Below are positions 1 through 8,594 of a DNA stretch of 27,683 nucleotides, one piece after another. The stretch is from IMG/VR virus record IMGVR_UViG_3300021376_000283, positions 1 through 27,683 of that record; one strand, given 5' to 3'. The DNA comes from a virus. Made by a program: the position numbers and the translations under genes. Each line of letters begins with the position of its first letter. Position 1 is the stretch's first letter. Below the pieces are notes generated by a model, which had not been told where the DNA came from, searched no databases, and saw nothing but the letters and a program-made list of their open reading frames with translations.

Positions 1-20
1 GTACAGCAGGCGCGTCGAGG

Positions 21-1196
21 ATGGGGCAAGCGGTGACGCTGCTGCACGGCGACTGCCTTGCGGTGCTGTGCGAGTTGCAGGACGCGAGCGTGGACGCGGT
101 AGTCACCGATCCGCCGTACGGTCTGTCGTTCATGGGCAAGAAGTGGGACTACGAGGTGCCGAGCGTCGAGGTGTGGCGCGAGTGCCTGCGCGTACTGAAG
201 CCCGGCGGTCATCTGCTCGCCTTCGCGGGTACGCGCACGCAGCACCGCATGGCGTGCAACATTGAGGACGCGGGCTTCGACATCCGCGACATGATTGCGT
301 GGGTGTACGGGAGCGGCTTCCCGAAGTCGCTCGATGTGAGCAAGGCGATCGACAGGGCGGCAGGGGCGAAGCGCGAGGTGGTAGGAATGTCTGCGCGTCA
401 TGGTGGTGGTGCAAAAGTTTTTGAGAATCAGGGCGGGACTGGATTTGCAACAAACGGCAAGCCTGACATCACCGCACCCGCGACCGACGCAGCGAAGCAG
501 TGGGCGGGATGGGGTACTGCGCTGAAGCCTGCGATGGAGCCGATCACCGTGGCGCGGAAGCCGCTGATCGGCACGGTCGCGGAGAATGTGCTGCGGCACG
601 GCACGGGTGCGATCAATGTGGACGGGTGCAGGGTGGGGACGGAGGATGATGATGATTATGGGCGAAGCGCGGCGGGAGCGGATGGGAAAGTGAATAGCGG
701 GATATGGAGCAATGGGGCGCGTCCAAAGTTTGAACAGCAGGCGCACTCTCAAGGTCGCTTCCCCGCGAACATCATCCACGACGGCAGCGACGAGGTGGTG
801 GGGCTGTTCCCGCAGACGGAAAGCCAACAAACGCGGTTTCGCGTGAAGGGGCGGAGTGCAGGCATTCTTGGCAAAGAAGGTGCGGACAGAGACTATATCG
901 GCGGATTCAACGACAGCGGTTCCGCTGCTCGCTTCTTCTACTGTGCGAAGGCGAGCAAGCGCGACAGGGACGAAGGCAACCACCATCCCACCGTGAAGCC
1001 CACCGACCTGATGCGCTACCTCTGCCGACTCGTCACGCCACCGAACGGCATCGTGCTCGACCCGTTCATGGGAAGCGGCAGCACAGGCAAGGCGTGCGCG
1101 CTCGAAGGCTTCCGCTTCATCGGCATTGAGCGCGAGGCGGAGTACATCGAGATCGCCGAGCGTAGGATCATGGCATGTCAGACATCGAGCCGCTGA
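21..1196 (+). CDS. Site-specific DNA methyltransferase (amino-methyltransferase, beta-type motif order)
   Basis: This 391-aa protein should transfer a methyl group from S-adenosylmethionine to the exocyclic amino group of adenine or cytosine in phage DNA. The catalytic motif DPPY is at residues 30-33. The SAM-binding motif LDPFMGSGSTG is near residues 346-356, so the catalytic motif comes before the SAM motif, as in beta-class N6-adenine/N4-cytosine enzymes. The roughly 200 residues between the common N-terminal block and the C-terminal SAM block probably form the target-recognition region. The reading frame stays open to the window edge, and GAGG touches the ATG too closely to be a good ribosome site, so the true start may lie upstream. 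It overlaps the next gene by 22 bases. Sitting beside the terminase genes suggests late expression and protection or marking of DNA before packaging, which is inference. No restriction endonuclease partner is visible. Confidence 0.93.
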   Translation: MGQAVTLLHGDCLAVLCELQDASVDAVVTDPPYGLSFMGKKWDYEVPSVEVWRECLRVLKPGGHLLAFAGTRTQHRMACNIEDAGFDIRDMIAWVYGSGFPKSLDVSKAIDRAAGAKREVVGMSARHGGGAKVFENQGGTGFATNGKPDITAPATDAAKQWAGWGTALKPAMEPITVARKPLIGTVAENVLRHGTGAINVDGCRVGTEDDDDYGRSAAGADGKVNSGIWSNGARPKFEQQAHSQGRFPANIIHDGSDEVVGLFPQTESQQTRFRVKGRSAGILGKEGADRDYIGGFNDSGSAARFFYCAKASKRDRDEGNHHPTVKPTDLMRYLCRLVTPPNGIVLDPFMGSGSTGKACALEGFRFIGIEREAEYIEIAERRIMACQTSSR

Positions 1197-1498
1197 AGGA
1201 CAGAATCCTGACGACCAACCGTCCCGCCGAGGACTTGCGGACGATCATGCGAGCGATGCGCGATGGCTGGGCTGTGCCGACCGATGTCAAGCGTGCAGCC
1301 GTGCTTCGAGCCATGCAGATTGTGAACGACCCGCTCGCCGACATGCGCGATGTTCAGCGGTCGAGCGAGTTCCTGCTCGCCATCGACAAGCACCTGCTCG
1401 ACAGCATGAAGCAGGAGGACTCGATGCAGCGGCTCGACAACGGGCAGGCGACCGAGCGCATCGAACTCAAGCCGATCACCTTCGAGCGGCGCGACTGA
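1175..1498 (+). CDS. Probable terminase small subunit
   Basis: This is a 107-aa hydrophilic, largely helical protein lying directly before the large terminase. It overlaps the methyltransferase by 22 bases, and its TGA shares one base with the ATG of the large terminase (TGATG). I see no clear DNA-binding motif, so the call rests mainly on position, size and charge pattern. Small terminase subunits recognise the packaging site and load the large subunit onto DNA. The N-terminal half (DRILTTNRPAEDLRTIMRAM region) is arginine-rich and could carry a helix-turn-helix. The C-terminal tail is short and charged, as is common for the segment that contacts the large subunit. It could instead be an unrelated small phage protein. 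Confidence 0.55.
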   Translation: MSDIEPLKDRILTTNRPAEDLRTIMRAMRDGWAVPTDVKRAAVLRAMQIVNDPLADMRDVQRSSEFLLAIDKHLLDSMKQEDSMQRLDNGQATERIELKPITFERRD

Positions 1499-2700
1499 TG
1501 CCAGCCGCACTCCGCCTGCCGCCTCTCTACGGCAAGCAGCACGACGCGATCCACGACCCGGCACGCATCGTCGTCATCGAGGCGGCGACGAAGGTCGGCA
1601 AGACCGCCGGGTGCATGTGTTGGCTGCTCGGTCAGGCGTGGAACGATCCGAAGGGCGGTCACGCCTACTGGTGGGTCGCGCCCGTGTATCAGCAGTCGCG
1701 CATCGCGTTCGACCGCATGAAGGCGTGGATGCGTGAGGCGGACCCGCTGAAGACGATCTGGAAGTCGCACGACACTGAGCAGTGGATCGAACTCGCCAAC
1801 GGCAACCGCATCTCGTTCAAGTCAGGCGAGAACAGCGACAACCTGTACGGTGAGGACGTGTACGCGGCGGTGCTCGACGAGGCAACTCGGATGCGTGAGG
1901 AATCCTGGCACGCGGTGCGCTCGACGCTGACGGCCACAAAGGGCGCGGTGCGGATCATCGGCAATGTACGAGGGCGCAAGAACTGGGTGCACGCTCTGGC
2001 GCAGCGTGCCGATGGCCAGACAGTCGCGTACCACAAACTCACCGCATACGACGCGGTCGAGGGCAAGGTGCTCGCGCTCGCCGAGGTCGAGGCGGCCAAG
2101 CGTGATCTGCCCGAGCATGTGTTTCGCGAGTTGTATCTCGCCGAGCCTGCAGACGACGGCGGCAACCCGTTCGGGATGCAGGCGATCGAGGGCTGCATCG
2201 TGCCGCTATCGACCGACCCTGTCGCGGTGTGGGGCGTGGACTTGGCGAAGTCCCAGGACTGGACGGTCGTGGTCGGTCTCGATCGTGACTGCCGCGTCGC
2301 CATGATCGACAGGTGGCGCAGCGACTGGGGACAGACGCTATCGAGGCTGAAGGTCATCATCGGCGACACGCCTGCGCTCATCGACTCCACAGGTGTCGGC
2401 GATCCGATCGTCGAGGAGTTGCAGCGCAGTCTGCCGTGCGTCACCGCGTTCAAGTTCACCGCGCAGAGCAAGCAGCAACTGATGGAGGGTCTCGCCGCGA
2501 GGGTGCAGAGCAAGGGCATAGGATTCCCAGACGGCTGGCTCAAGGACGAGATGCAAGCGTTCGAGTTCGAGTACAGCCGAACAGGTGTGCGCTACTCTGC
2601 TCCGACTGGCTTGCACGACGATGGAGTCTGCGCTCTTGCGCTCGCGGTGCGTCACCTCGGCACCGTCGGCACGAACACGCTTGAGGTGAGGATCTTCTGA
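1498..2700 (+). CDS. terL: Terminase large subunit (packaging ATPase and nuclease)
   Basis: This 400-aa protein is the DNA-packaging motor. The ATPase domain shows Walker A (A-x-x-K-x-G-K-T at residues 29-36) and Walker B (hydrophobic run ending in DE at 127-128), followed by a threonine in the usual coupling position. The C-terminal RNase H-like nuclease shows the expected acidic residues: D248 in VWGVDLA, D296 in ALIDSTG and the DD pair at 374-375 in HDDGVCAL. The open frame extends much further upstream, but that part is the shadow of the methyltransferase and small subunit. The ATG at 1498, overlapping the previous stop, gives a start just before the adenine-binding and Walker A region. 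At 400 residues it is on the short side for the family, and all catalytic elements are present. Confidence 0.95.
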   Translation: MPAALRLPPLYGKQHDAIHDPARIVVIEAATKVGKTAGCMCWLLGQAWNDPKGGHAYWWVAPVYQQSRIAFDRMKAWMREADPLKTIWKSHDTEQWIELANGNRISFKSGENSDNLYGEDVYAAVLDEATRMREESWHAVRSTLTATKGAVRIIGNVRGRKNWVHALAQRADGQTVAYHKLTAYDAVEGKVLALAEVEAAKRDLPEHVFRELYLAEPADDGGNPFGMQAIEGCIVPLSTDPVAVWGVDLAKSQDWTVVVGLDRDCRVAMIDRWRSDWGQTLSRLKVIIGDTPALIDSTGVGDPIVEELQRSLPCVTAFKFTAQSKQQLMEGLAARVQSKGIGFPDGWLKDEMQAFEFEYSRTGVRYSAPTGLHDDGVCALALAVRHLGTVGTNTLEVRIF

Positions 2701-2703
2701 ACC

Positions 2704-4827
2704 ATGGGCATCCTCGATCTCTTCCGCACAAAGCAAGTCACAGACGATCAGAAGTACATGGAGTCGAGCGTGGGCGTGGTGTCGCTCTCGTCGATGGGCA
2801 TGATGCCACAGTTCTCGATGACGAGGTCGGTGGACGCGTACCGCTCGTGGGTGTACGCGGCTGCAACGATCAATGCACAGGCGGTCGCTGCTGTCCCGCT
2901 GCGGCTGTATGTCCGCACCGATGTCGCGCAGTCGTCGAAGATGTGGTCGACACGACCAGTGCCACGCAAGCGCAAGGCGTACCTGCTCGGCGACAGCGAG
3001 CGCAAGCCGAGCGTGTCGGCGATGAAGTCCGCGCAACTGGCAGGTGACTTCGAGGAGGTCACCGACGCGCATCCAGTGCTCGAACTGCTCCGCAAGGCGA
3101 ACCCGTACGAGGACGGCTTCGGGCTTGCCGTAAGCCGCATCCTGTTCCTGGAACTGACAGGCAACGCATACCTGCATGTCGTCACCGACAAGACGCTCGG
3201 CGTACCCGCTGCTCTGTACACGGTGCCCGCGCAGCATGTGACCGTGCAGCCCGGGCGCGAGCGTCTCATCGACTTCTACCTGTACGGCACGAACTCGCAG
3301 CAGATGAGGCGGTTCGAGTTGGACGAGATCATTCAGTTCAAGCGACCGAACCCGATGAGCCTGTACTACGGGTGCGGCAAGGTCGAGGCGGCGTACGGCG
3401 CGATCCAGTTGAACGCAGCGACGCACGAGATGGACTTGGGCTACGCGCAGAACATGGCGCGACCCGACTACGCGGCGATCGTCAAGGGCGGCGCGAGCGC
3501 GGAGTCGATGCGACGCTTCGAGGAGTCGATGCGGATGCTGCATCAGGGCGGTCGCAAGGCGGGACGCATGGTGGCGATCAGCGGCGACATCACGCTGCAG
3601 CCGCTCTCGTTCCCGGCGAAAGACACGGCAGGACGTGACGACATCGTCGAGGAGATCAGCGCGATCTTCGGCGTGCCTGTCACGATGCTGAAGGCGAACG
3701 ACCCGAACCTCGCATCGAGCACGGCGGGCTACGCGCAGTGGCGCGAGAGCACGGTGTCGCCGATCTGCAGGCTCGACGAGGAGACGCTGAACGCACGGCT
3801 CCTGCCGCTGTTCGGCATCGAGGAGGACGCATACCTCGCGTACGACGATGCGGTTCCTGCCAACCGTGAGGCGGACGCACGCGAACGGGCGGCGGCGGTC
3901 GCAGGCGGATGGCGCACGCCCAACGAGGCGCGGCTCGAAGAGGGCTACGACGAATTGCCTGACCCCGAGGCGAACAAGTTGCACGTCGGCGGCCTGCCGC
4001 TCGGCGGTGCTGCGGCGGCGGGTGCGTCGCCGTTCCCGGGCTTGCAACTTGCGCTACAGGGATTGCAGCAGCAGGCGGCACCTCGCACGGTGATACAGCC
4101 TGCCGAGCCAGTCAAGTCGCTCCCGCCAGCCGAGGACGACCGCATCACCTTCGTGGTCGGCGAGACCGAAAAGGCAGAGGGCGACGACTGCGTGCGCGAC
4201 AAGGTGCGGGTGCTGATCCGCGAGGGCTACGACCGAGATCAGGCGGTCGCCATCGCGTACTCGATGTGCAGCGAGAAGGCGATCGATGATGTCGATCTGA
4301 AGCCGACCACCGAGATGGCTGCACTCGCCAGTCGCGGTCTCGAACTTCGGGCCGAGTACGGTCGAGGCGGGACTGAGATCGGTGTCGCACGCGCACGCGA
4401 TATCGGCAACCGCGAGAACCTGTCGCCCGAGACGGTGAACCGCATGCACTCCTTCTTCTCGCGGCACCGCGTCGATCTGGACGCAACGGGCGCACGACCC
4501 GGCGAGGACGGCTACCCGACTGCAGGCGCGATCGCGTGGATGCTCTGGGGCGGCGATCCGAGCGACCCCGACGGCGCAGGTGCAGGATGGGCTGCACGCA
4601 AAGTCGAGGAGTTGCGAGGCGCGGCGGAGAAGGCGTACGCGGACGAACGTGAGGCTTTCGTGCGTGCGGCGGAGCAGCGTGTCGCCGAGTACAAGGCACT
4701 GGAGATGGTGCACGGCGAAGGCGCGGACGCGATCAGCGAACTGCAGCGTCAGATCGCAGCGATGAACGAGCGGCAGGCTGCGCTGTCGGATGTGATGAAG
4801 GCTCTCGGCGAGGCGTTCGATGCTTGA
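2704..4827 (+). CDS. HK97-type portal protein with long C-terminal extension
   Basis: The portal forms the dodecameric ring through which DNA enters and leaves the head. Residues 1 to about 420 look like a complete HK97/lambda-like portal: an early conserved segment (SWVYAAATINAQAVAAVPLRLY), the EIIQFKRPNP segment, and the late motif leading into the wing and stem (FGVPVTMLKA). The usual length for this type is a little over 400 residues, so about 290 residues are additional. The extension contains a small Cys-flanked helical module (CVRDKVRVLIREGYDRDQA, near residues 495-520). It also has a glycine/arginine-rich module with a GRGGTEIGVARARDI core and an aromatic end (near 540-635), and a final acidic coiled-coil-like helix. 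Similar modules occur on internal head proteins of environmental phages. The gene starts 4 bases after the terminase stop, and its last 8 bases overlap the next gene. Confidence 0.93.
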   Translation: MGILDLFRTKQVTDDQKYMESSVGVVSLSSMGMMPQFSMTRSVDAYRSWVYAAATINAQAVAAVPLRLYVRTDVAQSSKMWSTRPVPRKRKAYLLGDSERKPSVSAMKSAQLAGDFEEVTDAHPVLELLRKANPYEDGFGLAVSRILFLELTGNAYLHVVTDKTLGVPAALYTVPAQHVTVQPGRERLIDFYLYGTNSQQMRRFELDEIIQFKRPNPMSLYYGCGKVEAAYGAIQLNAATHEMDLGYAQNMARPDYAAIVKGGASAESMRRFEESMRMLHQGGRKAGRMVAISGDITLQPLSFPAKDTAGRDDIVEEISAIFGVPVTMLKANDPNLASSTAGYAQWRESTVSPICRLDEETLNARLLPLFGIEEDAYLAYDDAVPANREADARERAAAVAGGWRTPNEARLEEGYDELPDPEANKLHVGGLPLGGAAAAGASPFPGLQLALQGLQQQAAPRTVIQPAEPVKSLPPAEDDRITFVVGETEKAEGDDCVRDKVRVLIREGYDRDQAVAIAYSMCSEKAIDDVDLKPTTEMAALASRGLELRAEYGRGGTEIGVARARDIGNRENLSPETVNRMHSFFSRHRVDLDATGARPGEDGYPTAGAIAWMLWGGDPSDPDGAGAGWAARKVEELRGAAEKAYADEREAFVRAAEQRVAEYKALEMVHGEGADAISELQRQIAAMNERQAALSDVMKALGEAFDA

Positions 4828-6634
4828 CAGAGTCGAGGGCATCCGCAAGGCAGTCGCACGGCTTCGAGCCGCAAGCGTGCCATCGACCGTAGTGCACTCG
4901 CCAAAGGGTGAGAAGGGCGACAAAGGCGAGCGCGGCGAGAAGGGCACATCGTTCAGGTGGAGAGGTCAGGTCCGCAAGGGCATGGGATTCTCGCCGAATG
5001 ACGTTGTGCACTACAAGGGCGCGGCCTACCTGTGCCTCGCCGTGACGACCGACCCGCCACCGAGCGACTCGTGGGCGGTCATGTGCAAGGCGGAGGACGG
5101 GCGCGACGGACGCGACGGAGCGCAGGGTGCAGTCGGTCCACAGGGCGAGCAAGGCGTACAAGGTCCGCAAGGTGAGCCGGGAGCGGTCGGGCTTCGATGG
5201 CGCGGCGCGTACTCGCAGGGTCAACGGTACGAGGTCGGCGACATCGTCGGGTATGAGGGCGGCGCATTCGTGTGTGTGGCGGCGACGATGCAGTCGCCCG
5301 TGACAGGCGCTGGATGGCAGGTGCTCGCCGAGGCAGGCAAGACGGGGTCGCGTGGACCGAAAGGCGAGCGCGGCGCAGACGGCACCTCGGCGACGATCGC
5401 GGACGGCGACTATGGCGACATCATCGTCAGCAGCAGCGGCACGGTCTGGACGCTCGACACCTTGCAGAATGTGCTGACGGTGTCAAACACGACCGAGACT
5501 TCATCCACAAGTACGGGCGCGATCGTGTGCTCTGGCGGCATCGGCGCGACGAAGGCGGTGCGCGGTGGGAATGACTCGTTCTTCAATAGCGTTCGTATCG
5601 GTCGAGGGTCATCAAATCTGTCTGACAACACCGCCGTCGGTGAAGCCGCACTCTCGGGCAGCGGCAACACGGGCACACAGCAGACTGCGATCGGAAAGAA
5701 CGCGATCTTTTCAGCAAGCACGGGAGCATTCAACACGGGGATCGGCTATCAGGCTTTGTACAGCAACGGTGCAGGATCAAGCAACACAGCGATCGGAGCG
5801 AACGCGCTATTCAGTAATCAGGGCGGCACACTCAATCTTGCGAACGGGCTGAACGCGCTCTACTCAAATGTGAGCGGCAACTACAACGTCGGACTCGGTG
5901 TCAATGCTTTGCAGAACGCTACAGGCAGCGACAACATCGCAATCGGGGTCAATGCGCTGGTGTCTCAAACGAGCGCGAACGACAACACTGCAGTCGGATA
6001 TGAGGCAGGGCAGTATGTCACCGATTCGCGCAACGTTTTCGTGGGTAAAGGTGCGGGAGTCAATGCAAGCGGCACGGCGAGCACGCGAGCAACGACTTCG
6101 CAGGAGTGCGTGTTCGTCGGAGCGCACGCGCATCCGGTTGGGACGGGCGACGACAACAGCATCGTCATAGGTTATAACTCGACAGGCGATGGATCGAACA
6201 CGACCGTCATCGGGACGACGAGCACAACGCAGGCACGGGTGCGCGGCGCAACGCTGCTATCGACTGGCGCAAACGGTCAGAGCACCATCTTTGGGCAGTC
6301 CACGACTCTGCTTTCAGGCTTGAGCGGAGAGTCGGTCACAGCAGCGAACCTGATCCCGGCGAACTGCGTGGTCATCGGTGTCAGTGTGCGAGTCACGACA
6401 GCGATCACCGGGGCAGACAGTTTCACCGTGCGTGAAGATTTAGGAGGCAGCGTTTATCTAGACAGTGTTGCTACGACGGTCGGCACTACAGCCATCGGAG
6501 TTGGAGCCAACGGATACCCCATTGCATTCGAGTCTGCTACGGACATCAAACTGGTCGCAAACGGATCAAACTTCACAGGCGGAGCGGTGCGCGTGACCGT
6601 TCACTACATCTCGATGGAGGCGGCGACATCGTGA
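4820..6634 (+). CDS. Collagen-like fibre protein with YadA-head-like repeats
   Basis: This 604-aa modular trimeric fibre candidate starts with a short helix. Next comes a Gly-X-Y collagen-like stretch and a small W/Y-rich module starting FRWRG and containing NDVVHYKGAAY. A second collagen stretch follows, then a second copy of the W/Y module (LRWRGAY ... VGDIVGYEGGAF) and a third GXY segment. The W/Y modules resemble the CBM5/12 chitin-binding pattern. Residues about 265-420 carry repeats of the form NTAVG..AL, NTAIG.NAL and NIAIGVNAL, typical of left-handed trimeric YadA-like head domains. The C-terminal roughly 130 residues form a beta-rich tip domain ending in GGAVRVTVHY, a type I recognise from phage fibres. 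The protein probably binds a cell-surface polysaccharide or protein. Its place between portal and protease genes is unusual for a tail fibre, so a head or neck fibre is possible. Confidence 0.85.
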   Translation: MLDRVEGIRKAVARLRAASVPSTVVHSPKGEKGDKGERGEKGTSFRWRGQVRKGMGFSPNDVVHYKGAAYLCLAVTTDPPPSDSWAVMCKAEDGRDGRDGAQGAVGPQGEQGVQGPQGEPGAVGLRWRGAYSQGQRYEVGDIVGYEGGAFVCVAATMQSPVTGAGWQVLAEAGKTGSRGPKGERGADGTSATIADGDYGDIIVSSSGTVWTLDTLQNVLTVSNTTETSSTSTGAIVCSGGIGATKAVRGGNDSFFNSVRIGRGSSNLSDNTAVGEAALSGSGNTGTQQTAIGKNAIFSASTGAFNTGIGYQALYSNGAGSSNTAIGANALFSNQGGTLNLANGLNALYSNVSGNYNVGLGVNALQNATGSDNIAIGVNALVSQTSANDNTAVGYEAGQYVTDSRNVFVGKGAGVNASGTASTRATTSQECVFVGAHAHPVGTGDDNSIVIGYNSTGDGSNTTVIGTTSTTQARVRGATLLSTGANGQSTIFGQSTTLLSGLSGESVTAANLIPANCVVIGVSVRVTTAITGADSFTVREDLGGSVYLDSVATTVGTTAIGVGANGYPIAFESATDIKLVANGSNFTGGAVRVTVHYISMEAATS

Positions 6635-6888
6635 TGCACGATGACTACTACCCCACAGCAGCGGCAGCGTGCCTTATCGTGCAGCACCTTGACATCATGG
6701 CACGCGAGATCGAGGGCGTTCTCAATGCGGGATCGGTAGACGAGATCGCACGACTCGCACCGCTCGCAGAGCACATCGAGCAGACGATGCTCAAACCATA
6801 CGTGTACCGTTATTCGACGACCATGCAGCGCGACAACTGGATGCGAGCAGCGCACGCGGCTCGTGTCGCATTAGGAGATAGCAAATGA
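6634..6888 (+). CDS. Small protein between the two fibre genes, unknown function
   Basis: This 84-aa, mainly helical protein is not one I recognise. The ATG at 6634 overlaps the TGA of the upstream fibre (TGATG), and a GTG at 6631 is an alternative start. The stop overlaps the ATG of the second fibre gene (ATGA), so translation of all three is probably coupled. It contains a run of acidic and alanine-rich residues (residues 20-55) and then an aromatic/arginine segment with WMRAAHAARVAL. There is no signal peptide, membrane helix or cysteine. Being locked between two paralogous fibres makes a fibre-assembly chaperone or a connector a reasonable guess, but nothing in the sequence proves it. Confidence 0.75.
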   Translation: MHDDYYPTAAAACLIVQHLDIMAREIEGVLNAGSVDEIARLAPLAEHIEQTMLKPYVYRYSTTMQRDNWMRAAHAARVALGDSK

Positions 6889-8276
6889 ACCGTGACACCA
6901 TCGCAAGGATCAAGAAGACCGTGCAGTCGCTCGCGCCCGAGTTGGAGGTGTTGCGCGGTGAGAAGGGCGAGAAGGGCGACTCGTTCCGATGGCGCGGCAA
7001 GTATGTCGAGGCACGCAAGTATGCGCGGTTCGATGTTGTGACGAGAGGTCGGTCGGCGTATCTGGCGACCGAGATGACATCACAGCAGCCACCTGATGCT
7101 CCGTGGGTCTGCATCGCGCAAGCGGTGGACGGTGATCCGGGCGAGCGCGGTGAGCGCGGCGTGCAGGGCATGATCGGCAAGCAGGGCGAGGTCGGTCCAG
7201 AGGGTCCACGCGGCGAGCGCGGTGAGCCGGGGCTGAGATGGGCAGGCGATTATCAAGTGGGGCGGCGGTACGAGGTCGGCGATGTTGTCGGTGCAGGAGG
7301 CGGCGCGTACGTTGCCATCGCGTCCACCGAGCAGACACCGCTCGGCGGCGCAGGGTGGAACACGCTCGCAAAGGGCGGAGAGACGGGACCGAGAGGACCG
7401 AAGGGTGAAACGGGTGAAGCGGGTGCTGCGCTCCTCGCTGTGGAATATCTCGTGATCGCAGGCGGTGGCGGCGGTGGCGGTGCAAGCAACGGTGGCTTGC
7501 GGTCAGGCGGCGGTGGTGGCGCAGGAGGATTTCGGACGAATGTAGGCGGATCGTTGCTCACCTTGTCAGGCGGATCGTACGCGGTGACGGTCGGCGCAGG
7601 TGGTGCAGCAGCAACAGCCAACACAACAGGAACCAGTGGGTCGAACAGCGTCTTTTCGTCCGTGACATCAAACGGCGGCGGAGGTGGAGGAACACCACTA
7701 GTAGTCGGAGCAGGTGGGAGTGGTGGATCAGGTGGCGGCGGCGCAGGATTGGGCACAGCACTGGCGGGATCGGGCAACACGCCAACTACCTCACCGAGTC
7801 AGGGAAATGACGGCGGCAATGGAGCATCGACAGGAACATTCCGTGGCGGCGGCGGCGGCGGCGCAGGCGCATTGGGCACATCGGCAGGTACTACTGTTGG
7901 CGTTGATGCACCCAACGGCGGAGATGGTACCGCGAGCGTCATCACAGGCAGCAGCAACACCTATGCAGGCGGTGGCGGCGGCGGTGCTGCTGCAAGTTTC
8001 GGTCCATTAGGCGCAGGAGGATCAGGCGGAGGCGGGGATGGCGCACTCGAAGGAACGAGCAACGCTGTTGCGGGAACAGTAAATCTCGGCGGCGGCGGTG
8101 GCGGCGGCGGTGGACTAAATGGTGCGAGTGCAGGGCAAATAGGGGCGGCAGGAGGCTCGGGTGTTGTCATCGTGCGCTACCTCGGCTCGCAGCGTGCCAC
8201 TGGCGGCACCGTCACAGAGAGCGGCGGGTACTCGATCCATACATTCACATCATCGGGAACCTTTGAGGTCACATAA
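6885..8276 (+). CDS. Collagen-like fibre protein with glycine-rich tip (paralogue of the 4820 gene)
   Basis: This 463-aa protein repeats the N-terminal plan of the gene at 4820: a short helix, GEKGEKGDS-type collagen repeats, a W/Y module starting FRWRGKY, a second collagen stretch, a second W/Y module (LRWAGDY ... VGDVVGAGGGAY), and a short GPRGPKGE segment. From about residue 185 it changes completely. It opens with YLVIAGGGGGGG, continues with many GGGGGG clusters, and ends with GGSGVVIVRYL and a final FTSSGTFEVT strand. This is the glycine-rich adhesin-like domain found on phage and bacterial surface proteins, likely a polyglycine-II sandwich. Its ATG overlaps the previous stop. GGC/GGT codon runs make the DNA repetitive at 7450-8160, so this region is prone to slippage and assembly error. 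Confidence 0.85.
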   Translation: MNRDTIARIKKTVQSLAPELEVLRGEKGEKGDSFRWRGKYVEARKYARFDVVTRGRSAYLATEMTSQQPPDAPWVCIAQAVDGDPGERGERGVQGMIGKQGEVGPEGPRGERGEPGLRWAGDYQVGRRYEVGDVVGAGGGAYVAIASTEQTPLGGAGWNTLAKGGETGPRGPKGETGEAGAALLAVEYLVIAGGGGGGGASNGGLRSGGGGGAGGFRTNVGGSLLTLSGGSYAVTVGAGGAAATANTTGTSGSNSVFSSVTSNGGGGGGTPLVVGAGGSGGSGGGGAGLGTALAGSGNTPTTSPSQGNDGGNGASTGTFRGGGGGGAGALGTSAGTTVGVDAPNGGDGTASVITGSSNTYAGGGGGGAAASFGPLGAGGSGGGGDGALEGTSNAVAGTVNLGGGGGGGGGLNGASAGQIGAAGGSGVVIVRYLGSQRATGGTVTESGGYSIHTFTSSGTFEVT

Positions 8277-8285
8277 GGTAAACAC

Positions 8286-8594
8286 ATGGCACACTTTGCA
8301 CGAGTTCACATCACTGGCAAGATCGACCGAGTCATCGTCGCGGAGCAGTCGTTCATCGACACGCTGCCCGACTCCGTGTTCTGGGTGCAGACCTCGTACA
8401 ACACGCGAGGCGGCGTGCACTACGACAACGCCACTGGACAACCGAGCGCGGATCAGGGCAAGGCACTCCGCAAGAACTTCGCTGGCATCGGATACACGTA
8501 CGACGCGCAGCGCGACGCATTCATCCCGCCGAAGCCGAGTGACGACGCGGTGCTCGACGAGGCAACGTGTCTGTGGCAGGTGGTAGAGGACTGA
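8286..8594 (+). CDS. Conserved small phage protein, unknown function
   Basis: This 102-aa protein belongs to a recognisable but functionally unknown phage type. It begins MAHFARV, has a VIVAEQSFIDTLPD segment, then WVQTSYNTRGGVHY, an LRKNFAGIGYTYD segment and an FIPPKP stretch, and ends in LDEATCLW. I have seen this pattern in proteins of marine and freshwater phages, often beside fibre or structural genes. No enzymatic motif is visible. It starts 10 bases after the glycine-rich fibre stop and its TGA overlaps the ATG of the MuF-like gene. A virion role is likely from context, since it sits in the head and fibre cluster. Confidence 0.85.
   Translation: MAHFARVHITGKIDRVIVAEQSFIDTLPDSVFWVQTSYNTRGGVHYDNATGQPSADQGKALRKNFAGIGYTYDAQRDAFIPPKPSDDAVLDEATCLWQVVED

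Noticed and set aside
1-20. End of an upstream gene
   Set aside because: The frame of the methyltransferase is open here, but 20 bases are too few to decide whether this is its true N-terminus or another gene.
2338-4047. Long minus-strand open frame (569 codons) opposite the terminase and portal
   Set aside because: A GC-rich antisense shadow: arginine-rich low-complexity translation, no ribosome site, and it covers two certain genes on the other strand.
4824-4829. TTGACA at the end of the portal gene
   Set aside because: No -10-like hexamer lies 15-19 bases downstream; it is inside overlapping coding sequence.
7440-8160. Repeated GGCGGC tracts as a possible regulatory or CRISPR-like repeat
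   Set aside because: They encode glycine runs of a known adhesin-type domain, with irregular length and no spacers.
7253-8170. Minus-strand proline-rich open frames opposite the glycine-rich fibre
   Set aside because: Poly-proline is simply the complement of GGN glycine codons; no independent gene signal.
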